Assembly: GCF_043555985.1 (NCBI RefSeq)
Contig: NZ_JBIGIC010000013.1
Span: 1 to 64,000 of the forward strand
DNA from: Pelomonas candidula
GTDB taxonomy: Bacteria; Pseudomonadota; Gammaproteobacteria; Burkholderiales; Burkholderiaceae_C
Direction: 5' to 3'
DNA length: 64,000 bases
Within the stretch, counting starts at the first letter, position 1. The number at the start of each line of letters is the position of its first letter. A program made the position numbers and the translations under genes. The notes under the pieces are model-generated. The model was not told where the DNA came from. It worked only from the letters and a program-made list of their open reading frames with translations, and ran no database searches. Of the stretch, positions 40,201 through 48,239 are shown piece by piece.

Positions 40201-43200
40201 CACGGACCAGCTGTCCAAGATGGAGACGGCCGACCTGCGCGCCGTCACGACTGCGGCGCTCTCGGCCCTGTCGTCCGACCAGATCAACAGTCTCAGCAGC
40301 GACGAGGTCGCCAACCTCGGGACCAACCAGGTCGCTTCGCTGTCGACCGCCCAGGTCAAGGGCCTGACCGCCAACGACATGACGGCCCTGGGCACCGCCC
40401 AGGTCGGCGTGCTGAACTCGGCGCAGATCCAGGCGCTGAATACCGACCAGCTGTCGGCCATCGACGCCGGCGACATGAAGGCGCTGACGACCGGTGCGCT
40501 GCGCGCCCTGTCCAATGCCCAGATCGACGGCCTCACCAGTGACCAACTGCGTGCGCTGACGACCGCCCAGGTCAACTCGCTGACCACGGCGCAAATCCAC
40601 GGCCTGAGCACGGACGAACTCAACGAGCTGACCACCGACCAGTTCGCCAAGCTGGCCACCGGCCAGGTCCAGGCCCTGAGCGCCAGCCAGCTCAGCCACC
40701 TGGCCACCGACAACCTCAATGCGATGGGCACCGGCCAGTTCGCCGTGCTGAACTCCACCCAGTTCGGCGGACTTACGACCGACCAGCTGTCCAAGATGGA
40801 AACGGCCGACCTGCGCGCCGTCACGACTGCCGCGATGTCCGCCCTGTCGTCCGACCAGATCAACAGCCTGTCCACGGATGAGATCGCCAACCTGGGCACC
40901 AACCAGGTCGCCTCACTCAGCGCCAACCAGGTCAAGGGCCTGAGCGCCGGCGACATGACGGCCCTGGGCACCGCACAAGTGGCCGTGCTGAACTCGGCCC
41001 AGGTCCAGGCGCTGAACACCGACCAGCTGTCGGCCATCGACGCCGGCGACATGAAGGCGCTGACGACTGGTGCGCTGCGTGCCCTGTCCAACCCGCAGAT
41101 CGACGGCCTGACCAGCGACCAGCTGCGCGCGCTGACGACCGCCCAGGTCAATGCGCTGACCACCGACCAGATCCGCGGCCTGAACACCGATGACCTGAAC
41201 GTGCTGACCAGCGACCAGTTCGCCAAGCTCGCCACCGGCCAGGTCGCCGCCCTGAGCGCCAACCAGCTCAGCCACCTGACGACGGACAACCTGAACGCCC
41301 TGGGCACCGGCCAGTTCGCCGTGCTGACATCCGCCCAGTTCGGCGGGCTCACCACCGACCAGCTCTCCAAGCTGGAAACCGCCGACCTGCGTGCCGTCAC
41401 CACCGGAGCGCTCTCGGCCCTGTCGTCCGACCAGATCAACAGCCTCAGCAGTGACGAGGTCGCCAGCCTCGGCACCAACCAGGTCGCCTCACTGAATGCC
41501 AACCAGGTCAAGGGCCTGACCGCCAACGACATGACCGCCTTGGGCACCGCCCAGGTCGCCGTGCTGAGCTCGGCGCAGATCCAGGCGCTGAACACCGACC
41601 AGCTCTCGGCCATCGACGCCGGCGACATGAAGGCGCTGACGACCGGCGCGCTGCGTGCCCTGTCCAACGCGCAGATCGACGGCCTGACCAGCGACCAGCT
41701 GCGCGCGCTGACGACCGCCCAGGTCAACGCGCTGACCACCGACCAGATCCGCGGCCTGAACACCGATGACCTGAACGTGCTGACCAGCGACCAGTTCGCC
41801 AAGCTCGCCACAGGCCAGGTCGCCGCCCTGAGCGCCAACCAGCTCAGCCACCTGACGACGGACAACCTGAACGCCCTGGGCACCGGCCAGTTCGCCGTGC
41901 TCACGTCCACCCAGTTCGGCGGGCTCACCACCGACCAGCTCTCCAAGCTGGAGACGGCCGACCTGCGTGCCGTCACCACGGGCGCCCTGTCGGCCCTGTC
42001 GTCAGACCAGATCAACAGCCTCAGCAGCGACGAGGTCGCCAACCTGGGCACCAACCAGGTCGCCGCACTCAGCGCCAACCAGGTCAAGGGCCTGACCGCC
42101 AACGACATGACCGCGCTGGGCACCGCCCAGGTCGCCGTGCTGAACTCGGCCCAGGTCCAGGCGCTGAACACCGACCAGCTGTCGGCCATTGATGCCGGCG
42201 ACATGAAGGCGCTGTCCACGACGGCGCTGCGTGCCCTGTCCAACGCCCAGATCGACGGCCTGACGTCCGACCAGCTGCGTGCGCTGACAACCGCCCAGGT
42301 CAACTCGCTGACCACGGCACAGGTTCACGGCCTGAGCACCGACGAGCTCAATGAACTGACCACCGACCAGTTCGCCAAGCTCGCCACCGGTCAGGTGCAA
42401 GCCCTGAGTGCCAGCCAGCTGAGCAACCTCGCCACGGACAACCTCAACGCGATGGGCACGGGCCAGTTCGCCGTGTTGACGTCCACCCAGTTCGGCGCGC
42501 TGACCACGGACCAGCTCTCCAAGATGGAGACAGCCGACCTGCGCGCCGTCACGACTGCGGCGATGTCCGCCCTGTCGTCCGACCAGATCAACAGCCTGTC
42601 CACGGATGAGATCGCCAACCTGGGCACCAACCAGGTCGCCTCGCTGTCGACCGCCCAGGTCAAGGGCCTGAGTGCCGGCGACATGACAGCCCTGGGCACG
42701 GCCCAGGTCGGCGTGCTGAACTCGGCGCAGATCCAGGCGCTGAACACCGACCAGCTCTCGGCCATCGACGCCGGCGACATGAAGGCGCTGACGACCGGTG
42801 CGCTGCGTGCCCTGTCCAACGCCCAGATCGACGGCCTGACGTCCGACCAGCTGCGTGCGCTGACGACCGCCCAGGTCAATGCGCTGACCACCGCCCAGAT
42901 CAATGGCCTGAGCACGGACGAACTCAACGAACTGACCACCGACCAGTTCGCCAAGCTCGCCACCGGCCAGGTCCAGGCCCTGAGCGCCAGCCAGCTCAGC
43001 CACCTGGCCACGGACAACCTCAACGCCATGAGCTCGGCCCAGTTCGGGGTGCTGACCTCCACGCAGTTCGGCGGCCTCACGACCGACCAGCTGTCCAAGA
43101 TGGAGACGGCCGACCTGCGCTCGGTCACGACTGCCGCCTTGGCCGGCCTGTCCAGCGACCAGATCAACAGCCTCAGCACGGATGAGGTGGCCAACCTGAC

Positions 43201-45172
43201 AACCGCGCAGGTCGCCTCGCTCAGCGCCGGCCAGGTCCACGGCCTGTCCGCCGGTGACATGACGGCACTCGGCTCTGCCCAGGTGGCGGCGTTGAACAGC
43301 GCGCAGGTCCAGGCGCTGTCGACTGACCAGCTCTCGGCCATCGACGCGAGCGACATGAAGGCGTTGAACACGGCCTCGCTGCGCGCCCTGTCCAACGCCC
43401 AGATCGACGGCCTCACCAGCGACCAGCTGCAGGCCCTGACGACGACCCAGGTCAACGCGCTCACGACGGCCCAGCTGTCGAACATGAACACCGACGACCT
43501 GAACGAGTTCACGACCGACCAGTTCGCGAAGATGTCCACCGGGCAGGTCGCGGCGCTGACGGCCACGCAGTTCGGCCACCTGCAGACCGACGATCTCAAC
43601 GCGATGGGCACGGCGCAGTTCGCCGTCATCAGCTCGACCCAGCTCGGCGCGCTGACGACCGACCAGTTGCAGGGTCTGGAGACGGCGGACCTGCACGCCG
43701 TGCAAGCCAGCTCGCTGGGCCTGCTCAGCTCCGACCAGATCGGCGCGCTGGAAACCGACCACATCGTCGCGCTGACCACGGCGCAGTTTGTCGCGCTGAA
43801 CGCCACCCAGCTCCACGGCCTCAACGTCGCGGACATGGGAGCCCTGACATCCAGCCAGGTTGCCGTGCTGACCTCGACTCAGGTCCAGGCCCTGTCCACC
43901 GACCAGATCTCGGCGATCAATTCGGATGAAGTGCGGCTGATGAGCACGGGCACGATCCAGGCAATCTCCGATGCGCAACTCGGCGCGATGACCACCGACC
44001 AGCTCACCGGCCTCGGCGGACGCGTGTCGGTGCTGACGACCAGCCAGATCGCCCACCTGTCGACGGACGACCTGAACACCTTCAGCGCGGCGCAGTTCTC
44101 CGTGATGTCGTCCAACCAGGTTCATGCGTTCACGAACACCCAGGTCGCAGCGCTGGAGACCGACGACCTGCGCGCCCTGAGCACCGCCAGCATCGTGGCG
44201 ATGACCAACGCACAGATCCAGGCCATCACGACGGACAGCTTCGCGACGCTGCGCGGCACGCAGATCGCTGCGCTGACCGGCACACAGGCCGCGGCGCTGA
44301 CGACGGATCAGGTCCACGCCTTCACGACCGACCAGATCGGCTCGCTGTCGACCCACGACATCGCGTCGATGAGCATGAGCCAGCTTGACGCCCTGTCAGG
44401 CTCGGCGGTCGGCGAGATGAGCTCGGGCCAGCTGAACGCCTACTTCGGCGTCACCCCCATCGTGATGGACCTCAGCGGCACGGGCATCCACACGCTGTCC
44501 GCCTCGCAGGGCGTCAACTTCGACCTGCTGGGCACCGGCCAGAGCCACCAGGTCGGCTGGGTGGGTAGCGGCAACGGCCTGCTCGTGATGGACCTCAACC
44601 ACGACGGCATCGTCAACAACGGCAGCGAGCTCTTCGGCATGGGCACCATCCTGCCCAACGGCCAGCACGCCAAGGATGGCTACGCCGCCCTGGCCGCCCA
44701 GGACACCAACCACGACGGCAGGATCGACGCCCACGACGCGAACTGGAAGGAGCTCAAGGTCTGGGTGGACGCCAACCACGACGGCAAGACCGATGCGGGC
44801 GAGCTCAAGTCGCTGGATGAGCTCGGCGTCGTCTCTCTGGACCTGAATGCCGCCAAGAGCAACACGGTGGACAACGGCAACCTGGTGGGCCTGATCTCGA
44901 GCTACACCACGAGCGACGGGGTCAAGCACGAGATGGCCGACGTGTGGTTCACCAAGGACGTGCAGCCGCAGAAGCCCGAGCACAGTTCGGACTTGTCGAC
45001 CGTCAGCGTGCACGACGTGCTGACGGCGCCGACCACGCCGCTGCTCGGCAGCGAGCACGTCGACCTGGCCAAGACGGCAGCCCTGCCGACGACCGATGCC
45101 CACCTCGCAGCCATCGACCGCAAGCTGGCCGAGGACGACGAGCACCGCCGCAACGGGGCCAACCTGGTCTGA
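34268..45172 (+). CDS. Giant octapeptide-repeat protein, probable secreted surface protein
   Basis: 3634 residues. Residues 1-14 (MATVIPFIPVSRIP) are unique, with no signal peptide. From 15 to about 3390 the chain is 422 octapeptides of the form xLTTDQLx. Position 2 is nearly always Leu, 3-4 Thr/Ser, 6 mostly Gln, 7 Leu/Ile/Val/Phe. They are grouped in 24-unit (192 aa) super-repeats. The last 242 residues form a separate domain: a PIVMDLSGTGI strand, then GWVGSGNGLLVMDLNHDG and two further DxNxDG loops (DTNHDGRID, DANHDGKTD), that is three EF-hand-like calcium sites, ending in a charged tail. Such C-terminal domains occur on large type I-secreted adhesins and repeat proteins. Proteins with LTTAQ-type octapeptides are known in other proteobacteria without assigned function. 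Export probably uses a C-terminal signal. A role in adhesion or a surface layer is inference. Confidence 0.85.
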   Translation: MATVIPFIPVSRIPGLSTTTIRDFTTEDWAAFSTDQLIALTTTQAAVITSTGLSVLSSDQIRAFQTEDLRAITTSSLQGFHSDQIASITTDQLQGLSSSQIAALTTVQLKGLDAADMVALTSAQVGALTTAQVSTLSTDQLSSLEAADVKYLTTSALRSLSNAQIDGLTSDQLRGLTTGQVTSLTTAQVHGLSTDELNELTSDQIGKLTTGQVSALSGSQLSHLTTDSLNALGTGQFAVLNSTQFGALTTDQLSKLETADLRSVTTAAMSGLSSDQVNSLSSDEVASLGTNQVASLNANQVKGLTANDMTALGTAQVAVLSSAQIQALNTDQLSAIDAGDMKALTTGALRALSNAQIDGLTSDQLRALTTAQVNSLTTAQIHGLSTDELNELTSDQFAKLATGQVQALSASQLSHLATDNLNAMGTGQFAVLTSTQFGALTTDQLSKLGTADLRAVTTGALSALSSDQINSLSTDEVANLGTNQVASLNANQVKGLSAGDMTALGTAQVGVLSSAQIQALNTDQLSAIDAGDMKALSTTALRALSNAQIDGLTSDQLRALTTAQVNSLTTAQVHGLSTDELNELTTDQFAKLATGQVQALSASQLSHLATDNLNALGTGQFAALTSTQFGALTTDQLSKLETADLKAVTTGALSALSSDQINSLSSDEVANLGTNQVAALSANQVKGLTANDMTALGTAQVGVLNSAQIQALNTDQLSAIDAGDMKALSTTALRALSNAQIDGLTSDQLRALTTAQVNSLTTAQVHGLSTDELNELTTDQFAKLATGQVQALSGSQLSHLTTDNLNALGTGQFAALTSTQFGALTTDQLSKLETADLKAVSTGALSALSSDQINSLSSDEVANLGTNQVASLSANQVKGLTANDMTALGTAQVAVLSSAQIQALNTDQLSAIDAGDMKALTTGALRALSNAQIDGLTSDQLRALTTAQVNALTTAQVHGLSTDELNELTTDQFAKLATGQVQALSASQLSHLATDNLNAMGTGQFAVLTSTQFGALTTDQLSKMETADLRAVTTGALAGLSSDQINSLSTDEVANLGTNQIASLTANQIKGLSAGDMTALGTAQVAALNSVQAQALSTDQLSAIDAGDMKALTTGTLRALSNAQIDGLTSDQLRALTTAQVNSLTTAQVHGLSTDELNELTTDQFAKLATGQVQALSASQLSHLATDNLNAMGTAQFATLNSTQFGALTTDQLSKMETADLRAVTTGALSALSSDQINSLSTDEIANLGTNQVAALSTAQIKGLSAADMVALTSAQVGVLTSAQVQSLSTDQLSSIEPGDIKALSTAAIRSLSVAQLDSLTSDQLRALTSAQLSALTTNPQVIGITTDDLNVLTTDQIAKLTTGQVSALTTDQLHNLGTDNLNALGTAQFAVLNSGQFGALTTDQLSKMETADLRAVTTAALRGLSSDQINGLTTDEVANLGTNQVATLTANQVKGLSAGDMTALGTAQVAVLTSAQIQALNTDQLSAIDAGDMKALTTGALRALSNAQIDGLTSDQLRALTTAQINSLTTAQVHGLSTDELNELTTDQFAKLATGQVQALSASQLSHLATDNLNAMGTAQFATLNSTQFGALTTDQLSKMETADLRAVTTGALAGLSSDQVNSLSSDEVASLGTNQVASLSIAQVKGLTANDMTALGTAQVAVLNSAQIQALNTDQLSAIDAGDMKALTTGALRALSNAQIDGLTSDQLRALTTAQVNSLTTAQVHGLSTDELNELTTDQFAKLATGQVQALSASQLSHLSTDNLNAMGTGQFAVLTSTQFGALTTDQLSKMETADLRAVTTGALSALSSDQINSLSTDEIANLGTNQVASLSANQVKGLSAGDMTALGTAQVGVLNSAQIQALNTDQLSAIDAGDMKALTTGALRALSNAQIDGLTSDQLRALTTAQVNSLTTAQIHGLSTDELNELTTDQFAKLATGQVQALSGNQLSHLATDNLNAMGTAQFATLNSTQFGALTTDQLSKMETADLRAVTTAALSALSSDQINSLSSDEVANLGTNQVASLSTAQVKGLTANDMTALGTAQVGVLNSAQIQALNTDQLSAIDAGDMKALTTGALRALSNAQIDGLTSDQLRALTTAQVNSLTTAQIHGLSTDELNELTTDQFAKLATGQVQALSASQLSHLATDNLNAMGTGQFAVLNSTQFGGLTTDQLSKMETADLRAVTTAAMSALSSDQINSLSTDEIANLGTNQVASLSANQVKGLSAGDMTALGTAQVAVLNSAQVQALNTDQLSAIDAGDMKALTTGALRALSNPQIDGLTSDQLRALTTAQVNALTTDQIRGLNTDDLNVLTSDQFAKLATGQVAALSANQLSHLTTDNLNALGTGQFAVLTSAQFGGLTTDQLSKLETADLRAVTTGALSALSSDQINSLSSDEVASLGTNQVASLNANQVKGLTANDMTALGTAQVAVLSSAQIQALNTDQLSAIDAGDMKALTTGALRALSNAQIDGLTSDQLRALTTAQVNALTTDQIRGLNTDDLNVLTSDQFAKLATGQVAALSANQLSHLTTDNLNALGTGQFAVLTSTQFGGLTTDQLSKLETADLRAVTTGALSALSSDQINSLSSDEVANLGTNQVAALSANQVKGLTANDMTALGTAQVAVLNSAQVQALNTDQLSAIDAGDMKALSTTALRALSNAQIDGLTSDQLRALTTAQVNSLTTAQVHGLSTDELNELTTDQFAKLATGQVQALSASQLSNLATDNLNAMGTGQFAVLTSTQFGALTTDQLSKMETADLRAVTTAAMSALSSDQINSLSTDEIANLGTNQVASLSTAQVKGLSAGDMTALGTAQVGVLNSAQIQALNTDQLSAIDAGDMKALTTGALRALSNAQIDGLTSDQLRALTTAQVNALTTAQINGLSTDELNELTTDQFAKLATGQVQALSASQLSHLATDNLNAMSSAQFGVLTSTQFGGLTTDQLSKMETADLRSVTTAALAGLSSDQINSLSTDEVANLTTAQVASLSAGQVHGLSAGDMTALGSAQVAALNSAQVQALSTDQLSAIDASDMKALNTASLRALSNAQIDGLTSDQLQALTTTQVNALTTAQLSNMNTDDLNEFTTDQFAKMSTGQVAALTATQFGHLQTDDLNAMGTAQFAVISSTQLGALTTDQLQGLETADLHAVQASSLGLLSSDQIGALETDHIVALTTAQFVALNATQLHGLNVADMGALTSSQVAVLTSTQVQALSTDQISAINSDEVRLMSTGTIQAISDAQLGAMTTDQLTGLGGRVSVLTTSQIAHLSTDDLNTFSAAQFSVMSSNQVHAFTNTQVAALETDDLRALSTASIVAMTNAQIQAITTDSFATLRGTQIAALTGTQAAALTTDQVHAFTTDQIGSLSTHDIASMSMSQLDALSGSAVGEMSSGQLNAYFGVTPIVMDLSGTGIHTLSASQGVNFDLLGTGQSHQVGWVGSGNGLLVMDLNHDGIVNNGSELFGMGTILPNGQHAKDGYAALAAQDTNHDGRIDAHDANWKELKVWVDANHDGKTDAGELKSLDELGVVSLDLNAAKSNTVDNGNLVGLISSYTTSDGVKHEMADVWFTKDVQPQKPEHSSDLSTVSVHDVLTAPTTPLLGSEHVDLAKTAALPTTDAHLAAIDRKLAEDDEHRRNGANLV
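34310..44437 (+). repeat. Coding tandem array: about 16 copies of a 576 bp unit, each of 24 octapeptides
   Basis: The phase marker AIDAGDMK recurs at near-exact 576 bp steps from about 35270 to 43340, with diverged equivalents at 34694 (SLEAADVK), about 38150 (SIEPGDIK) and 43913 (AINSDEVR). One 9-residue unit (near 38285) and one 7-residue unit (near 44020) are the only phase breaks I found, and they cancel, leaving exactly 422 units. Inner copies are nearly identical in DNA. The first copy, the one at about 38.04-38.66 kb, and the last two (from about 43.03 kb) are the most divergent. Confidence 0.95.
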
Positions 45173-45230
45173 GGCCGGACGGCGGGCAGCGACCGATCTC
45201 CTGACGGCACGGCGACGCCGTGCCCCCAAT

Positions 45231-45267
45231 CAGGCCCCGCGGAGCAATCGGCGGGGCCTGATCTTTT
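45231..45267 (+). terminator. Terminator of the giant repeat gene
   Basis: CAGGCCCCGC and GCGGGGCCTG, a 10 bp stem with a 10 nt loop, then ATCTTTT. Confidence 0.85.
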
Positions 45268-45280
45268 GGAGATGCCGCAA

Positions 45281-45311
45281 AGAAAGCAAACGGCCCCGCG
45301 AGCGGGGCCGT
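45281..45311 (-). terminator. Terminator of the GSCFA-gene transcript
   Basis: On the minus strand ACGGCCCCGC and GCGGGGCCGT pair, followed by TTGCTTTCTT. It faces the giant gene's terminator, so the two transcripts are insulated. Confidence 0.8.
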
Positions 45312-45335
45312 GCGACGGGACGTCCGGCGGCGCCC

Positions 45336-46382
45336 TCAGGGCCTGTCGTTGAGCAGTTCCTCGCACTCCAGTTGCGCGGCGGCGGCGGCCTGGGCAGCGA
45401 TGCTGGCCGGCGCGACGGCCACGCGCTCGCCAGCCTCGACGAAGGCGGCCGAGAACTGGCGCATCACATGGTCCACGCCGCGCGGCGAGACCTCTCGCAG
45501 GTCGCCTTCGAGATACTGGCCAAAGCTCTGGGCGGACGAGATGATCTCGAAGGATGGGAAGTACTCCACGCCGTCGTGGGCATCCGCGAAGCGCCCGGCC
45601 ACGGCCCGCAGCACGGCCTTGGAGTAGCTCGACGCGACGACCACCGGATGCGCGGTGGCCGTGGCCACCAGAGGGACCGGTGACACCGTGACGATCCAGC
45701 GCATACCCGGGTTCACGTCGGCCACGAATCCGCGCACCCACTCCAGATCGGCCAGGATCTCCGGGTAGTCGAAGTTCACGAAGCCGTGGCGCGCCGCGTC
45801 GAACTCGCCCGCCGCCGTGCCCGGGCAGACCGGGAAGACGATGCCGCTGCCCTGCTCCACCCAGGCCTCGGTCAGGCCCAGCGTGAAGACGAAGACATCG
45901 CACTCGCTGAACAGCCGCCGCACCTGGCGCAGGTGCCAGGCCCGGTCGGCCCGCAGGTCGGCCAGCGACGCATAGCCGCCGGGCTGGATGCGGGGGCGCA
46001 GGCCGTCGAAGAAGGCGCCGTCACCCGTCAGCACGGGCGGGTCACCCTCGCGCAACCCGAAGGCGAACTCCACGAGCTGGCGCAGCTGACGCACCGTGTA
46101 GACATTGGCATACCGTGCCGAGAACACGCCGTACTGCAGCTCGCGCGCCCGCTCGGGCGACACGCCCGTCGGCGCCTGTTCCACCACCCAGTGGCTGAGG
46201 CCGAAGCTCTCCAGCCGCCGGGCCATGTGTTGGGCGAAGCAGGAGCCGGCCGTCGCGATCTTGAGCGCCGGCTTCAGCTTGAACTTGGTGGCGGGCTTGA
46301 AGTCCAGTTGGCCCCAGGCCTGGGCGCTGACCGTCTTGCGCCAGAAGGCCTGGGACGGCATCTGTTCATACGGATGCGACAT
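45336..46382 (-). CDS. GSCFA-domain protein
   Basis: 348 residues. Carries the family signature literally, IATAGSCFAQHM at about 43-54, where the Ser is the expected SGNH-like nucleophile, with FTLGLTEAW and an HPVVVASSYSKAVLR region further on. GSCFA proteins are SGNH-hydrolase relatives found in polysaccharide and capsule loci and thought to add or remove acyl groups, though few have been tested. It is soluble, with no signal peptide or membrane segment, so it likely acts on cytoplasmic glycan precursors. The start at 46382 gives a 17 bp overlap with the preceding gene, so the pair is one transcript. Confidence 0.85.
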   Translation of the reverse strand: MSHPYEQMPSQAFWRKTVSAQAWGQLDFKPATKFKLKPALKIATAGSCFAQHMARRLESFGLSHWVVEQAPTGVSPERARELQYGVFSARYANVYTVRQLRQLVEFAFGLREGDPPVLTGDGAFFDGLRPRIQPGGYASLADLRADRAWHLRQVRRLFSECDVFVFTLGLTEAWVEQGSGIVFPVCPGTAAGEFDAARHGFVNFDYPEILADLEWVRGFVADVNPGMRWIVTVSPVPLVATATAHPVVVASSYSKAVLRAVAGRFADAHDGVEYFPSFEIISSAQSFGQYLEGDLREVSPRGVDHVMRQFSAAFVEAGERVAVAPASIAAQAAAAAQLECEELLNDRP

Positions 46383-47172
46383 GCGCGAGCACCTCCCGGA
46401 TCTGCGTGGCCAGCCCTTCGGCGTAGGCCTGGTTGCCATGCAGGCAGCCGCGGGCGTGCTCGGCCTTCAGGCCGCCGGCCGGCGTCAGCGAACCCGGCGG
46501 CGGCGGCAGGCTGTCCACGCCATAGGCGCGCAGACGCTCGGCCATGTCCGACAACATCAGCCTGTACAGCCGCGCGCGCGCCGCGAACGGCTTGATGCCA
46601 TGCTGGGCGAACAGTGGCCCGAAGGCCTCGGGGTGGGCCAGGATGTGTTCCTCGGACTCGATGGGCGGCGGCGGCGGCAGGTGGACGACACGGGCCCTAG
46701 GGAACTGGCGACGCAGGGCCAGCAGCGTGGCGAACAGCGGCGCCGAGAACTCGCGCACCCAGGCTGTCGCGTCGGCCAGCGACATCCATGGCCGCCCCGG
46801 CAGGCAGTGGCTGACGGCATCGTTGAAGTCACCGTGTGCCGGGTCGTCGACGAGGGAGACGATGGCGTATTCGTGGCCGCGCATCAGCGAGAAGACAACC
46901 TCGGTGTCGGCGCTGACATGGCTCAACACGCGCCCCAACTCGTCGGGCAGGTACAGCACCTTACCGTCGAACTCGGGCGGCGGCCCGGCTGCAGGCGTGT
47001 TGAAGAGCACGTACTCGCCCTGCCAGCCCGACGGGCCGCCCAGGTCCAGCGGCCCGGTCACCGGCACGCCCGTCGCCCAGGCACGGTGGACAGCGTTGGC
47101 CGGCAGTTCGCGCACGAAGCGATCCGTGATGCCGAATAGATGCGAGCTGCCGATGAGCGAGTAGCGAGACAT
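46366..47172 (-). CDS. SGNH-like hydrolase family protein (putative)
   Basis: 268 residues. The N-terminus MSRYSLIGSSHLFGI looks like block I of SGNH hydrolases with GSSH in place of GDS. A late CLHGNQAYAEGL resembles block V with its His, although the usual Asp three residues before it is not clear. The middle contains a Pro run and an RLYRLMLSDMAERLRAYGVD helix. I know of no exact family. Together with the overlapping GSCFA gene it makes a two-gene acyl hydrolase/transferase unit. The start at 47172 is placed about 25 bp after a possible promoter. Confidence 0.5.
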   Translation of the reverse strand: MSRYSLIGSSHLFGITDRFVRELPANAVHRAWATGVPVTGPLDLGGPSGWQGEYVLFNTPAAGPPPEFDGKVLYLPDELGRVLSHVSADTEVVFSLMRGHEYAIVSLVDDPAHGDFNDAVSHCLPGRPWMSLADATAWVREFSAPLFATLLALRRQFPRARVVHLPPPPPIESEEHILAHPEAFGPLFAQHGIKPFAARARLYRLMLSDMAERLRAYGVDSLPPPPGSLTPAGGLKAEHARGCLHGNQAYAEGLATQIREVLAHVASV

Positions 47173-47195
47173 GGCCTGGACGGAAAGTGCCGACG

Positions 47196-47223
47196 ATGCT
47201 AACAAGCGCCACCGGACGCCCAA
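47196..47223 (-). promoter_or_regulatory. Possible sigma-70 promoter for the SGNH-GSCFA pair
   Basis: On the minus strand TTGGGC (47223-47218), 16 bp spacer, TAGCAT (47201-47196), about 24 bp upstream of the start codon. Plausible spacing, moderate match. Confidence 0.35.
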
Positions 47224-47329
47224 GAGCACAGAAGGCAGCCAAACGGCCGCCAGATCAAGCCCAGTTCCAGCCATCGCGGCCGGCTGAGCGCTGTCACACT
47301 CGCGCCTGTCCTGGCCGATCATTTGCCCC

Positions 47330-48229
47330 ATGAGCGACATCAGCATCGCATTGCCGGTCCACAACGCCCACCACACCCTTGCCGCCACGCTGGACAGCCT
47401 GGTTGCGCAAAGCCTGCGGGATTTCGAGGTCGTGCTGCTGGACGACGCCTCGTCGGACGACTCGCTGGAGATCGCTCGGCGCTACCAGGACCGTCTAGCG
47501 CTGCGGATCATCCGCGCAGAGCAGAACCTGGGCATCTCCGGCGCGCGCAACCGCCTGCTGGCCGAGATCGACACACCCTTCATCGCCATCCTCGACCACG
47601 ACGACCTCTGCCATCCCGAGCGCCTGGCACGCCAGCGCGACTTCCTCGAGCAGCATCCCGAGGTCGACATCGTCGGTTCGGCCGTGGCTTATTTCTCCAG
47701 CCCGGCCGACCTTCCCGCAGGCCGGCAGGTACTGCGCCATCCGGCCGGCGATGCGGCCATCAAGACCCAGCTGCTGCACACGACCTCCATGGTCCACCCC
47801 AGCGCGATGGCCAGGCGCAGCTTCTTCAGCGATTGCGGCGGCTACCAGGCCGAGTTCTCCCCGGCCGAGGACTATGCGCTGTGGTGCCGCGCCGCCCTGC
47901 TCGGCAAGCGCTTCGCGAACCTCGATGAGCCACTGCTTTACTACCGCATCCACGCCAGCCAGACCAGCAAGGTGCAGGGCGAGCGCATGGTGCGCATGGA
48001 CATCGAGATCAAGCGCCTCTACGTGCGCGCCCTGCTGGCCGGCAGCGCCGACACCGCGCTGCCCGAACTTTTCTGCCCCTACCTGCGCCACGAACCCCGC
48101 GTGCTGGCGGCCATCCTGCCGCAACTGATGCCGGCGCTGCTCAAGCTCGGCCAGCGCGTGGCCTGCCCCGACACCTACGCCCAGATCGTCGCCCAGGTGC
48201 TGGGGCGCTCCCTGCTGCCCGCCGCCTGA
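47330..48229 (+). CDS. Family 2 glycosyltransferase
   Basis: 299 residues, GT-A fold. N-terminal ISIALPVHNAHHTLAATLDSL strand-helix, VVLLDDASSDDS, GISGARN, and the metal-binding DHDD in AILDHDDLCHPERL. PAEDYALWCRAAL is the typical acceptor-side ED motif. Transfers a nucleotide-activated sugar in glycan assembly at the cytoplasmic face. The donor is not predictable. First of two adjacent GT2 genes, 10 bp apart. Confidence 0.92.
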   Translation: MSDISIALPVHNAHHTLAATLDSLVAQSLRDFEVVLLDDASSDDSLEIARRYQDRLALRIIRAEQNLGISGARNRLLAEIDTPFIAILDHDDLCHPERLARQRDFLEQHPEVDIVGSAVAYFSSPADLPAGRQVLRHPAGDAAIKTQLLHTTSMVHPSAMARRSFFSDCGGYQAEFSPAEDYALWCRAALLGKRFANLDEPLLYYRIHASQTSKVQGERMVRMDIEIKRLYVRALLAGSADTALPELFCPYLRHEPRVLAAILPQLMPALLKLGQRVACPDTYAQIVAQVLGRSLLPAA

Positions 48230-48239
48230 AGCCGCCGCC

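Noticed and set aside
36878..44356. Very long minus-strand open frames (700-930 codons) across the repeat array
   Set aside because: They are the antisense of a tandem repeat in GC-rich DNA. If one repeat lacks stops in a frame, all do. The plus-strand frame alone has a ribosome site, a sensible C-terminal domain and a terminator.
34310..44437. CRISPR-like regularly spaced repeats
   Set aside because: The 576 bp period is fully coding, repeats are contiguous without spacers, and no cas gene is nearby.
44440..45172. RTX (GGxGxDxUx) nonapeptide domain in the giant protein
   Set aside because: The calcium loops are DxNxDG type (EF-hand/dockerin-like). No GGxGxD nonapeptide tandem is present.
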